A stretch of 17,814 nt of DNA from JAZLIC01 sp045617225 (GTDB taxonomy: Bacteria; Bacillota; Clostridia; Monoglobales; Monoglobaceae). A program made the translations under genes and the position numbers. The stretch is taken from NCBI GenBank assembly GCA_045617225.1, contig JAZLIC010000115.1:1-17814 (forward strand), written 5' to 3'. The notes below the pieces were generated by a model, which saw nothing but the letters and a program-made list of their open reading frames with translations, was not told where the DNA came from and searched no databases. Each line of letters starts with the position of its first letter. Position 1 is the first letter of the stretch. Below, one piece after another: positions 1-7,668 of the stretch.

Positions 1-1175
1 TTCGGAACGGTAGCTTCCGCAAACGCATATACAAGCTTTGCACCATGACGGATAAGTCCGTTGTTTTCCTCTTTAAGACAAGCTGCATATCCCTTTGCAT
101 CAGTAAATGTGATAATCGGAATATTATAGCAATCACAAAATCTTACAAAGCGTGCGCCCTTATCGCAAGCGTTTGAGTTCAAAACTCCCTCGTTTACATT
201 TGCTTGGTTTGCAACGATACCAACGGTCATACCGTTCATCTTTGCAAATCCTGTTACAATGTTCTGCGCATATGACTTATAAAGTTCATAAAACACACCA
301 CCATCAACAACTTCTGCAATAACTTCCTTTACATCATATAAAGTCTTAGAGTCATCCGGAACGATACCGGTAAGCTTCTCGGACAAACGATTTATATCAT
401 CTGCACAAGTAGGGTCAACCGCCATCTCTAAATTATTTGAAGGAAGGTATGAAAGAAGGCTTCTGACTTGTGCAAAGCACTCCTCCTCGTCCTTACAAGT
501 GATAGCGGACAAACCACTCTTTTCGGCATGCACCTTAGCACCGCCCAGGTTTTCAAGAGTTATATCCTCATTTGTAGAGCCCTTAATAATAGAAGGTCCT
601 GTAATAAACATCTGACTTGTCTTGTCAATCATAAATGTAAAATCGCTCATAGCCGGCACAAACGACGCACCGCCGGCGCAGGGACCTGCAACAACTGAAA
701 TCTGCGGAATAACACCTGATGCCAATGCGCTTCTTTTAAAGATGTCGCCAAATCCTTTAAGCGCATCAAGTCCTTCCTGAAGTCGCGCACCTGCCGAATC
801 GTTTATTGCGACGATAGGCGCACCCATCTTAACTGCCATATCCATAACCTTACAAATCTTTTCGGAATGCATTTCGCCTAAAGCTCCTCCGATAACCGTA
901 AAGTCCTGTGAATACGCATAAACAAGCCTTCCTTCAACTGCACCATATCCACACACAACGCCTTCTGCCGGTGCTTCGGTCTGTGCCATATTGAATTCTT
1001 TGCTACGGTGAGTTACAAAAGCGTCAATTTCAACAAAACTGCCTTCGTCAAAAAGCATTGCAAGTCTTTCTCTTGCTGTCTTTTTGTTGGCATCTTGTTG
1101 CTTTTTAACCTCTTTTGCACCGCCGCCTTGCATAATCGCTTGGCGTCTAACTTGCAAATCGTTTAATTTGCTCAT
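1..1175 (-). CDS. mmdA: Acyl-CoA carboxyltransferase / methylmalonyl-CoA decarboxylase alpha subunit (3' end outside window)
   Basis: The frame is open from an ATG at 1175 to the window edge, giving 391 of about 510 expected residues. It belongs to the crotonase-fold carboxyltransferase family, which moves CO2 between an acyl-CoA and biotin on a carrier protein. Visible family signatures are INDSAGARLQEG, the glycine-rich acyl-CoA site VAGPCAGGASFVPAMSDF, and a C-terminal ITFTDAKGYAA followed by HGAKLVYAFAEATVPK. In this family the product may be the alpha subunit of a sodium-pumping methylmalonyl-CoA decarboxylase or the beta subunit of propionyl-CoA carboxylase. The biotin carrier and membrane subunits that would decide this lie outside the window. 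A near-perfect AGGAGGAGA sits 6 bases before the ATG. The gene follows rluB by 51 bases with no terminator between, so the two are probably co-transcribed. Family assignment is firm; substrate is inferred. Confidence 0.85.
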   Translation of the reverse strand, partial: MSKLNDLQVRRQAIMQGGGAKEVKKQQDANKKTARERLAMLFDEGSFVEIDAFVTHRSKEFNMAQTEAPAEGVVCGYGAVEGRLVYAYSQDFTVIGGALGEMHSEKICKVMDMAVKMGAPIVAINDSAGARLQEGLDALKGFGDIFKRSALASGVIPQISVVAGPCAGGASFVPAMSDFTFMIDKTSQMFITGPSIIKGSTNEDITLENLGGAKVHAEKSGLSAITCKDEEECFAQVRSLLSYLPSNNLEMAVDPTCADDINRLSEKLTGIVPDDSKTLYDVKEVIAEVVDGGVFYELYKSYAQNIVTGFAKMNGMTVGIVANQANVNEGVLNSNACDKGARFVRFCDCYNIPIITFTDAKGYAACLKEENNGLIRHGAKLVYAFAEATVP

Positions 1176-1226
1176 CTGCAATCTCCTCCTGTAGAATATA
1201 TAAATTTAATAATTTTCAGAATAACA

Positions 1227-2000
1227 TTATTTTCTCTTGCTTGCCCCAAACATCTGCTTTGAGCGTTGCTTTGAAGAAACCTTGCCGGTACCGATTTTTT
1301 TAAGCATATTTATCTCAGACTCTGTAAGTCTGCGCCATCTGCCAAGCGGTAAATGACCTAAAATAAGTCCTGCCTCTTTCGTGCGTTTCAAGCGTTTTAC
1401 AATACACCCCACCGCTTCAAACATCTTTCTGACCTGTCTGTTTCTTCCCTCGTGAATGGTAATTTCAAGTTTTGTGCCGAACTGTGTTGCACCAATAACC
1501 TCAACCTCGGCAGGGCTTGTCCGCACTCCGTCAATTACAACACCACGGCGAAGCTGATAGAGCGTGTCCATATTTATGTTACCTGTAACTTCTGCAACAT
1601 AGGTTTTCTTTATCTCATTCTTCGGATGGGTAATTTGATAAGTAAGGTCACCGTCATTTGTCATTATAAGAAGTCCCTCGGTATCAAAATCCAATCTTCC
1701 CACAGGATAAACACGAGTGGGAATATCGGCTATCAAATCCATAACGGTTTCTCTGCCTTTATCGTCAGAGGTTGTTGTAACATATCCGACAGGCTTATTA
1801 AGCATAATATATTCCATTTTTTCTTTGCGCTCAATTACCTTTCCGTCAACGGCTACAATGTCATTATCTTCGTCAATTTGAACACCCATCTGTGTAACCT
1901 TAACATCGTTGACGGTCACACGTCCGTGCTTGATAATCTCCTCTGATGCACGCCTTGATGCGACGCCGCATTGAGCAAGATATTTTTGAAGTCTGACCAT
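1227..2000 (-). CDS. rluB: 23S rRNA pseudouridine synthase, RsuA/RluB family
   Basis: This 257-residue cytoplasmic enzyme converts a specific uridine of ribosomal RNA to pseudouridine; in the RluB branch the target is in helix 80 of 23S rRNA. Residues 1-48 form an S4 RNA-binding domain (VRLQKYLAQCGVASRRASEE). The catalytic domain follows, with the signature GRLDFDTEGLLIMTNDGDL near residues 101-119; Asp104 is the expected catalytic aspartate. The basic C-terminal tail (KQRSKQMFGASKRK) fits RNA contact. The length is normal for the family. The start is the ATG at 2000, with GAAAGGTG about 10 bases upstream. A consensus promoter lies at 2073-2101. In Bacillus subtilis rluB lies close to the dacB carboxypeptidase gene with spmA and spmB between; here a carboxypeptidase is the direct upstream neighbour and spmAB are absent. 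RsuA and RluE/F are less likely alternatives. Confidence 0.9.
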   Translation of the reverse strand: MVRLQKYLAQCGVASRRASEEIIKHGRVTVNDVKVTQMGVQIDEDNDIVAVDGKVIERKEKMEYIMLNKPVGYVTTTSDDKGRETVMDLIADIPTRVYPVGRLDFDTEGLLIMTNDGDLTYQITHPKNEIKKTYVAEVTGNINMDTLYQLRRGVVIDGVRTSPAEVEVIGATQFGTKLEITIHEGRNRQVRKMFEAVGCIVKRLKRTKEAGLILGHLPLGRWRRLTESEINMLKKIGTGKVSSKQRSKQMFGASKRK

Positions 2001-2072
2001 ACGCCTCGCACCTTTCCGATAAATTTATACATACCCTAAATAACTGTTTCCGAAAAAACACCATTCCAAATA

Positions 2073-2101
2073 ATTATATAACATTTTGAGTTTTTTTGCA
2101 A
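2073..2101 (-). promoter_or_regulatory. SigA-type promoter for rluB-mmdA
   Basis: Read on the minus strand there is a -35 box TTGCAA (2101-2096), exactly 17 bases, then a perfect -10 box TATAAT (2078-2073). The expected transcript start, near 2066, gives a leader of about 65 bases before the rluB ATG. The two hexamers and the spacing are the same as in the promoter at 15576-15604. A run of seven A residues lies inside the spacer next to the -35 box. Confidence 0.75.
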
Positions 2102-2123
2102 GCAATTTATTCCGTAAAATATT

Positions 2124-2150
2124 ACAACGTAACCTGCGTTACGACATTGT
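2124..2150 (-). terminator. Weak hairpin downstream of the carboxypeptidase gene
   Basis: A 6-base-pair perfect stem, CGTAAC / GTTACG with a four-base loop, lies at 2128-2143. It can be extended by ACAA/TTGT pairing across a three-base bulge. It starts 33 bases after the carboxypeptidase stop codon and is followed on the minus strand by AATATTTT, a poor U-tract. It may be a weak terminator separating this gene from the rluB promoter, or only a structured spacer. Confidence 0.35.
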
Positions 2151-2182
2151 TTTTGGATATTTTGTATAGTTTTTAACAATCT

Positions 2183-3337
2183 TCAATTTTTGTTAAATGT
2201 AAACCAATTAAGGAAGAGTTTATACAAGTATGAACCGAATGTTATTTTCTTCTTTGGGAAAAATATGTTTTTTGAATTTACTTCCTCTTTCGGCAAGAGT
2301 GGTATTTTTAAAACCTCATTATTATTTACCTTAATAGCTGCATAACCCAAATTATCCGTTATAAAAACCGGCGCTTGCGCATTGTCGCTTAAATTTACGG
2401 ATACATCACATTTGTCATTGGATTTTAAAGGTAATGAAAATTCATTTTCGCAAATAACCTCTACCGACTCTTTTGTTCCGCCTTTAATATTTACCGAGCC
2501 TAAAACTTCACCTTTGGAAATAATGGTTTTATTTTCGTAATTATCAAAAATATAATTATACATATTTATGTGGTCATTCCAGTCATCAGGGGCATTCAAT
2601 GTTACACATATTACTGTCATACCATTTCTTTCCGCAGCAGACACAAGGCATCTTCCTGCTGTTTTTGTAAATCCTGTTTTAACGCCGATACACCCATCAT
2701 ACATACTCAAAAGCTTATTGTGATTATTCAGTATGCGATTATACTCTCTGCCCTCCCACGGCACCTTTTTGGTTTTGGTAGAAACAATTTCGGCAAATGT
2801 CGGAATTTTTAAAGCATACGCCGTAATCTTTGCCATATCATATGCAGTTGAATAATGCTCATCGGACGGAAGTCCATTCGGATTTTCGAAATGAGTATTC
2901 TTTGCCCCGAGTTTTTCGGCAGTTTCATTCATAAGTGATACAAATTCTTCTTCGCTTCCGGATATATGCTCCGCAATCGCAATTGCCGCATCATTTCCCG
3001 ATGATAACATCAGACCATATAAAAGATTTATAAGTGATATTTTTTCGCCTTTTTCGAGATACATACTTGAGCCTTCGGCAGATGCCGCTCTTTCTGACAC
3101 TTCGGTTACATCCTCAAGCCTTCCGTTTTCAAGTGCAACAATAGCGGTCATAATCTTTGTTGTACTCGCCATAGGCATTTTATTTTCGGCATTTTTTGAA
3201 TATAAAGCCATACCTGATTTTGCATCAATAGCAACAGCGGATACCGCAGATACCCCAACTTCTCCATAAACTGCTAAGGTATTTATCAAAAGAATTAAAA
3301 TCAAAGGCATTAAAATTTTTGCTCCGAATTTCTTCAA
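2183..3337 (-). CDS. Secreted serine-type D-Ala-D-Ala carboxypeptidase (PBP5/DacF-DacB family)
   Basis: This 384-residue penicillin-binding protein removes the terminal D-alanine from peptidoglycan stem peptides outside the membrane. An N-terminal signal peptide (KKFGAKILMPLILILLINT) is followed by the peptidase S11 domain with all three active-site motifs: S58-T-T-K61, S113-G-N115 and K220-T-G222. A C-terminal beta-rich region (about 265-350) matches the PBP5 C-terminal domain. The last 20 residues (GSYLYKLFLNWFTFNKN) are amphipathic and aromatic and probably hold the protein at the membrane surface. The start is TTG at 3337, chosen because AAGGGGTG lies 7 bases upstream and the signal peptide begins right there. 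B. subtilis dacB, the spore cortex enzyme, lies near rluB, which hints at a DacB-like role, but DacF or a vegetative DacA-like role cannot be excluded. Confidence 0.92.
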   Translation of the reverse strand: MKKFGAKILMPLILILLINTLAVYGEVGVSAVSAVAIDAKSGMALYSKNAENKMPMASTTKIMTAIVALENGRLEDVTEVSERAASAEGSSMYLEKGEKISLINLLYGLMLSSGNDAAIAIAEHISGSEEEFVSLMNETAEKLGAKNTHFENPNGLPSDEHYSTAYDMAKITAYALKIPTFAEIVSTKTKKVPWEGREYNRILNNHNKLLSMYDGCIGVKTGFTKTAGRCLVSAAERNGMTVICVTLNAPDDWNDHINMYNYIFDNYENKTIISKGEVLGSVNIKGGTKESVEVICENEFSLPLKSNDKCDVSVNLSDNAQAPVFITDNLGYAAIKVNNNEVLKIPLLPKEEVNSKNIFFPKKKITFGSYLYKLFLNWFTFNKN

Positions 3338-3344
3338 ATTACAA

Positions 3345-3352
3345 CACCCCTT
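3345..3352 (-). promoter_or_regulatory. Ribosome binding site that fixes a TTG start (carboxypeptidase)
   Basis: AAGGGGTG on the minus strand ends 7 bases before the TTG at 3337. The next in-frame ATG is ten codons in, inside the hydrophobic signal segment, and starting there would remove the positively charged N-region. The TTG is therefore the likely start. Confidence 0.7.
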
Positions 3353-3361
3353 ATCCGCTTT

Positions 3362-3367
3362 ATTATA
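3362..3367 (-). promoter_or_regulatory. Candidate -10 box for the carboxypeptidase gene
   Basis: A perfect TATAAT lies on the minus strand 25 bases before the TTG start, which would give a short leader containing the ribosome binding site. No good -35 box is found at the right distance (ACATTT at 17 bases), so this is a weak call. An alternative with a perfect TTGACA at 3443-3438 lacks a good -10 box (AATGAT at 17 bases). Confidence 0.35.
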
Positions 3368-3436
3368 TGCAAATGAAAATTAAAAAATGTGATATAAACA
3401 CCGTAAATAATATAATCATTTGTTATAAAAAAACAC

Positions 3437-3465
3437 TTGTCAAAATCCTATATATGTGATACAAT
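3437..3465 (+). promoter_or_regulatory. SigA-type promoter for the GH10 gene
   Basis: A -35 box TTGTCA (3437-3442), a 17-base spacer and a -10 box TACAAT (3460-3465) are present. A TG one base before the -10 box (TGATACAAT) makes it an extended -10 promoter. The predicted transcript starts near 3472, giving a leader of about 33 bases with AGGAAG as ribosome binding site 6 bases before the ATG. Confidence 0.75.
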
Positions 3466-3475
3466 GAATGTTGTG

Positions 3476-3489
3476 TTGCAATGTAGCAA
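3476..3489 (+). promoter_or_regulatory. Short inverted repeat in the GH10 leader
   Basis: TTGC, six bases, GCAA (TTGCAATGTAGCAA) lies at the predicted transcript start, between the -10 box and the ribosome binding site. Its position would suit a repressor operator. The arms are only four bases, so chance is a real possibility, and it does not match the CcpA cre consensus. Confidence 0.25.
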
Positions 3490-3504
3490 GAAAGGAAGTA
3501 TAAA

Positions 3505-6129
3505 ATGAAACGATTATTTATTTTTGTTATGGCGATTATTATGCTTTTCAGCTCTTTCGGCATTACAACTTTCGCCGCAACCGCAGATGATGTTGAAATC
3601 ATAATAAATGGTAAAATGACAACATTTACACCTGCTGTTGTTGTCGAAAAAATGGCGACAAATAACTTTCAGATTTTAGTTCCTGCGCAAGATTTTGCCG
3701 ATAAGATAGGTGCAAAGCTTGAATGGAATGACAAGACTGAGGAATTGTTCCTTAAAAAAGAGGACAAGTTTGCCAAGTTCAAGATGGACGATACATATGC
3801 TACACAAAATAGCATTCGGGAGGAAATTCCGCTTGCCGCAAGGGTGATAGGCAGCACCAAGTATGTACCGCTTGAATTTACCGGTGATGCACTCGGTTAT
3901 CATGTGCTTAGAGAACATTCGGGACTTCGTGTACGTTTGGTAAGCAAGACATCAACTTATGCACCGGCAATTGATGACCAGCCGTTAAAGCCCGGTACAG
4001 CAGAGCTTACGAATGAATATGGATTCGATTATGAATATGAAAGAAAAAATGATGGAAAAGCAATTTCATCCATGAGATTTTCCAGGTCAAACAGATTAGA
4101 TGATTTGATATACAACCGCACCGATTATTCAAACGCAATTAAAAAGTTTGAAAGAAGTTCACCTGTAAAGGGCGGCACTGTACTCTTTGACCAGGATGAC
4201 TTATTTGATTTTTTATCAAAGACAGAGGAAGACGGTTGGGCACATAGAGGTAAGGAAGTAAAAAAAGTTCCTGTTGAGCAGAACAAAAAGATTTCTGTTG
4301 ATGTATTCACCTCAGGTGACTCTATCGGCAGAACATATAAAGATAAACAGTTTTTACCGTTTACTGAGGCTATTGAGGTAAATCAAACCGAAGTCAGAAA
4401 CGGCTCTCACGATATGGATTTGGATATGTACTGGCTCCCCTCGCATAACGCAGATGACAATTACATAGTTTCATTCTATGCAAGAAGAATTTCCGGCGGC
4501 GACGAGGTAACAGAAACTGCATCTATGGAGGTATATATCACATTTGGCGGTGGCAGATACCTTGAAACAAGTGCTACATTCGGTGACGAGTGGCAGAAGT
4601 TTGAATTCCTCCACACAGGCGGTACCGGCAGTCAGGTGCTTAGGCTAAACTTGGGTATGCAAACACAGGTATTCCAAATCGGCGGATTTGAGCTTAAAGA
4701 TGTTGGTAAAGATACCGATGTCAGCTATTATAATGCAAACAAAATAGACAGAGTTGCTGCAGACTTAGCTCCTGATGCAGAATGGAGAAAAGAAGCACTT
4801 GACAGAATTGAAAAAGTGCGTAAAGGTGACTTTAAGGTAATTGTTCAGGATAAAGACGGAAAGCCTGTTCCAAACGCAGATGTTACCCTTAATATGTTTG
4901 AGCATGAATATAAGTTTGGCGTATGTATGGATACCGAATACATTAACGGTATGCCGGATTTGCCGAACTCCGGTCCGACAAGATTTACCGAGAACTTAGA
5001 GGCGAACTTTAATTCAATGGTTGTCGGCAACGGCTTAAAGTGGACAATTTACGAAAATGAGCCTGACAGAGCGCAAAGCGTAATTGATGTTGCAAAGGCA
5101 AATCATATTAAATATGTTCGCGGACACGCACTGTTTATGCCGGTTTCTCCTTCAGACGAATACGCTCAAAATGTTAAGCTTTATCAGTTGATTAACGGAA
5201 GCGATAAAAGATCTGCGAGAGAGCGTTACGAGGACTTCAAAAAAATAGTAAGAGAGCATTTTCATGAATTGGATGAGAAGTTCCCATACATCTATGAGTG
5301 GGATGTCACCAACGAAATGCCGGGAAGAACTTACTTTTATGGCTTAGCAAGTGAAAAACAAGTGCTTAAAGATGTATACCAGATTGCAAAAGAGGAATTA
5401 AAGCATGGTCAGAAGCTTTTGATGACCGATAACAGACAGTGGTATGATGTTTATTGGGAGCTTGCAGATAACTTTGTTGGTGATTTTAACATAGACTTTG
5501 ACGGATTCGGTATGCAGGGACACTCTGCAATCGGCTCACAAGGTCCTTATGAAGGCAAAGAGGCATGTATCGACGAGCTTATGCAGGTTTGGGACAGATT
5601 TACTTATGAATACGGAAAGACCTTTGCTATAACAGAATTCTCACTTGGTGCAATCAAAGACGAGGCACGTTGGTCTGACGGCCGTACAGGCGAATATGTT
5701 GACGCATATAAAAACGAATATAGTTGGGAAGGACAGGGTGACTACTTCAGAGATTACTTAATCGCACTCTTCAGTCATCCGGGTTCAACCGGCATCACTA
5801 TTTGGTGGCTCTATGACCAATATATGAACTGGAATAATATTTTCAATCCGAGAAATGCCGAATATAATAATATCGGCGCAGGCGTATCACCACTCTACGG
5901 TGAATGGTTTGTAGCAAAACCCGGACTTGTGCAGTATCAGGATTTGGTATACAATAAGTGGTGGACAAGAAACGCAAAGACAAAGACTGACGAAAACGGC
6001 ATTGGAACCATCAGAGGCTTCTACGGCGACTATAAAGTCAATGTAAAAGTGAACGGCAAATCAAAGACCTACAAGGTTGCATTCCACAAGGGTTATGAAA
6101 ACGAATATGTAGTTACTTGGGAAGGCTAA
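3505..6129 (+). CDS. Secreted multidomain glycoside hydrolase family 10 (endo-beta-1,4-xylanase-like)
   Basis: This 874-residue exported enzyme probably cleaves beta-1,4-xylan. A signal peptide (1-24, ending TTFAA) leads to a copper-amine-oxidase-N-like stalk domain (about 28-150: IIINGK, LVPAQDFADKIGAKLEWN, YVPLEF). A beta-sandwich resembling CBM4/9/22 modules follows (about 270-400, ending LRLNLGMQTQVFQIGGFEL). A small beta domain (FKVIVQDKDGKPVPNADVTL, about 443-462) precedes the GH10 barrel (about 470-800). The acid/base is Glu604 in WDVTNE and the nucleophile Glu711 in AITEFS; Lys512-Trp513, His541 (RGH) and His673 (MQGH) fit the family. The usual RGHTLVWHSQ strand reads RGHALFMPVS, so the aromatic and glutamine of the glycone subsite are replaced. 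The beta-domain plus barrel plus WWT...RGF..DY tail resembles the plant-type GH10 branch. There is no SLH or dockerin, so any wall attachment would be through the stalk or binding modules. It is the only plus-strand gene here. Confidence 0.85.
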   Translation: MKRLFIFVMAIIMLFSSFGITTFAATADDVEIIINGKMTTFTPAVVVEKMATNNFQILVPAQDFADKIGAKLEWNDKTEELFLKKEDKFAKFKMDDTYATQNSIREEIPLAARVIGSTKYVPLEFTGDALGYHVLREHSGLRVRLVSKTSTYAPAIDDQPLKPGTAELTNEYGFDYEYERKNDGKAISSMRFSRSNRLDDLIYNRTDYSNAIKKFERSSPVKGGTVLFDQDDLFDFLSKTEEDGWAHRGKEVKKVPVEQNKKISVDVFTSGDSIGRTYKDKQFLPFTEAIEVNQTEVRNGSHDMDLDMYWLPSHNADDNYIVSFYARRISGGDEVTETASMEVYITFGGGRYLETSATFGDEWQKFEFLHTGGTGSQVLRLNLGMQTQVFQIGGFELKDVGKDTDVSYYNANKIDRVAADLAPDAEWRKEALDRIEKVRKGDFKVIVQDKDGKPVPNADVTLNMFEHEYKFGVCMDTEYINGMPDLPNSGPTRFTENLEANFNSMVVGNGLKWTIYENEPDRAQSVIDVAKANHIKYVRGHALFMPVSPSDEYAQNVKLYQLINGSDKRSARERYEDFKKIVREHFHELDEKFPYIYEWDVTNEMPGRTYFYGLASEKQVLKDVYQIAKEELKHGQKLLMTDNRQWYDVYWELADNFVGDFNIDFDGFGMQGHSAIGSQGPYEGKEACIDELMQVWDRFTYEYGKTFAITEFSLGAIKDEARWSDGRTGEYVDAYKNEYSWEGQGDYFRDYLIALFSHPGSTGITIWWLYDQYMNWNNIFNPRNAEYNNIGAGVSPLYGEWFVAKPGLVQYQDLVYNKWWTRNAKTKTDENGIGTIRGFYGDYKVNVKVNGKSKTYKVAFHKGYENEYVVTWEG

Positions 6130-6136
6130 TAAATAG

Positions 6137-6170
6137 AAAATCCGTTTGGAATTTCCAAACGGATTTTTTT
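6137..6170. terminator. Bidirectional rho-independent terminator between converging genes
   Basis: An 11-base-pair stem, ATCCGTTTGGA / TCCAAACGGAT with a three-base loop, extends through flanking A/T pairs. On the plus strand it is followed by seven T residues, 10 bases after the GH10 stop. On the minus strand it is followed by TTTTCTATTTATT and lies 14 bases after the nrdG stop. It closes both the GH10 gene and the long minus-strand gene run. Confidence 0.9.
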
Positions 6171-6183
6171 ATTGCAAATTTTA

Positions 6184-6690
6184 TTACCACTCTACTTCTA
6201 CCGCTTTCCCTTCATTCAACGAAGCTTTTAAATCAATAATTCTTTGGTTATCGCTTCCTCTAAAATGCAAAAGCGGATTTTGGCGTTCCAAAACAAATTT
6301 TCCGTCTATCAAGAAATCACATTCATTTAATAGTTCGAAAATTGCCGGATTATCCTCTCGCATATCATAAAGCTGTTCAAATGTATAACCTGAATATGTA
6401 ATAAGATTAAGCCCGAGCTTCTTCACTTCTTTTGCAAGTGTAACAAGTGCGGCAGGTTGGCAAAACGGCTCACCGCCTGAAAATGTAACGCCGCTTAAAA
6501 GCTTATCCTCTTTTATCTGCTTCAAAATGTCATCGGTATCCATATCATACCCATCTTGAAACGAGTGTGTTTGGGGGTTATGGCAACCCTCACAATGGTG
6601 AGTGCACCCCTGAACAAACACAACAAAACGTATTCCTTTTCCGTCAACAATTGACTCCTTTACAATTCCCGCAAGTCTTAAATTAGCCAT
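6184..6690 (-). CDS. nrdG: Anaerobic ribonucleotide reductase activating enzyme (radical SAM)
   Basis: This 168-residue radical SAM protein makes the glycyl radical on the class III ribonucleoside-triphosphate reductase NrdD, using S-adenosylmethionine and a [4Fe-4S] cluster. The cluster ligands are Cys29, Cys33 and Cys36 in QGCTHHCEGCHNPQ, the C-X3-C-X2-C pattern of the family. The SAM-contact motif FSGGEPF lies at residues 70-76, and VDGKGIRFVVFVQG precedes the cluster as usual. The ATG at 6690 shares one base with the ldh stop (TGATG), so translation is probably coupled. A TTG one codon earlier (6693) is an alternative; GGAG lies 8 or 11 bases upstream respectively. Its partner nrdD is not in the window. 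It ends 14 bases before the terminator. Confidence 0.9.
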   Translation of the reverse strand: MANLRLAGIVKESIVDGKGIRFVVFVQGCTHHCEGCHNPQTHSFQDGYDMDTDDILKQIKEDKLLSGVTFSGGEPFCQPAALVTLAKEVKKLGLNLITYSGYTFEQLYDMREDNPAIFELLNECDFLIDGKFVLERQNPLLHFRGSDNQRIIDLKASLNEGKAVEVEW

Positions 6691-7637
6691 CAAAAACCTA
6701 TCTCCTTTGCTAACTTTTTAAGGGTATCGGCTGAATTTTTAAGTCCGATAATCTCCTCATCGGAAAAATCAACTTCAAGCACCCTTTCTGCTCCTCCGCT
6801 TCCTACTACCGTCGGCACGCTAAGACAAACATCCCTTATTCCATATTCGCCTTCAAGCACGCTTGAAATCGTTAAAATAGAATGTTCGTCACCGATAATA
6901 CATTCTATAATACGACTTACTGCCATTGCAACCGCATAATAAGTTGCGCCTTTTCGATTTATAATTTCATAAGCAGCATTTTTTGTCTTGTTATAAAATT
7001 TTTCTTCACAGGTACATAGTGAATTCTTACAATCAGCAGAGGTGCAGAATTCACTAAAAGGCATACCTGCCACTCTGGTAATACTCCAAGCCGCAACCTC
7101 ACTGTCACCATGCTCGCCTATCATATAAGTGTGAATATTTCGTGGGTCAAAGTTCGTATGCTCGCCTATTAAATATTTAAGCCTTGACGTGTCAAGAACA
7201 GTCCCGGAGCCTATAACATTATTCTTTGAAAAGCCCGAAAGCTTATGTGTAACATAGGTCAAAATATCCACAGGATTTGTTACAACCATCAAAATAGTAT
7301 CATCGTGGCAATAACACAAGGTATTGCTTATTATATCTTTGAATATATCTGCGTTTCTCTTTAAAAGGTCGGTACGCTTTTCGCCTTCCTTTTGATTTGC
7401 ACCGGCGGTTATGATAACCATATCAGAGCCTTTTATATCACTGTAATCACCGGCATAAACTTTTGTGGGAGCAACAAAACTTATACCATGGTTTATATCC
7501 ATAGCGTCGCCCTCTGCCTTATCTTTGTTTATATCAATTAAAACAATTTCGGAAACAAGTTCTTTAAGGACAATGGTATATGCAATGCTTGAGCCTACAT
7601 ATCCTGCACCTATAACAGTAATTTTTCCTTTAAACAT
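6690..7637 (-). CDS. ldh: L-lactate dehydrogenase
   Basis: This 315-residue cytoplasmic NAD-dependent enzyme reduces pyruvate to L-lactate, regenerating NAD+ in fermentation. The Rossmann motif is ITVIGAGYVGSS (6-17), with Asp35 after the second strand binding the adenosine ribose. Gln82 in TAGANQKEGEKRTD marks lactate rather than malate dehydrogenase, and Arg88 in the same loop is the substrate-polarising arginine. Asp149 and Arg152 (DTSRLKYLIGEH) and the catalytic His176 (IGEHGDSEVAAWS) complete the active site. Residues 198-210 hold four cysteines (C-X4-C-X4-C-X-C) in a loop that is variable in the family. The start is the ATG at 7637 with GGGTGAT upstream; an in-frame GTG at 7646 lies inside that ribosome binding site. 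The gene follows the large SLH gene by 31 bases with no visible hairpin or good promoter. Confidence 0.95.
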   Translation of the reverse strand: MFKGKITVIGAGYVGSSIAYTIVLKELVSEIVLIDINKDKAEGDAMDINHGISFVAPTKVYAGDYSDIKGSDMVIITAGANQKEGEKRTDLLKRNADIFKDIISNTLCYCHDDTILMVVTNPVDILTYVTHKLSGFSKNNVIGSGTVLDTSRLKYLIGEHTNFDPRNIHTYMIGEHGDSEVAAWSITRVAGMPFSEFCTSADCKNSLCTCEEKFYNKTKNAAYEIINRKGATYYAVAMAVSRIIECIIGDEHSILTISSVLEGEYGIRDVCLSVPTVVGSGGAERVLEVDFSDEEIIGLKNSADTLKKLAKEIGF

Positions 7638-7668
7638 AAATATCACCCGAAATTATTTTAACCAAAAA

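Noticed and set aside
1452..1946. 164-codon open frame on the plus strand
   Set aside because: It is antisense to rluB, whose protein is clearly conserved; the frame has no recognisable protein features.
3476..3489. CcpA cre site in the GH10 leader
   Set aside because: The repeat lacks the central CG and the cre half-site pattern, so catabolite control by CcpA is not supported.
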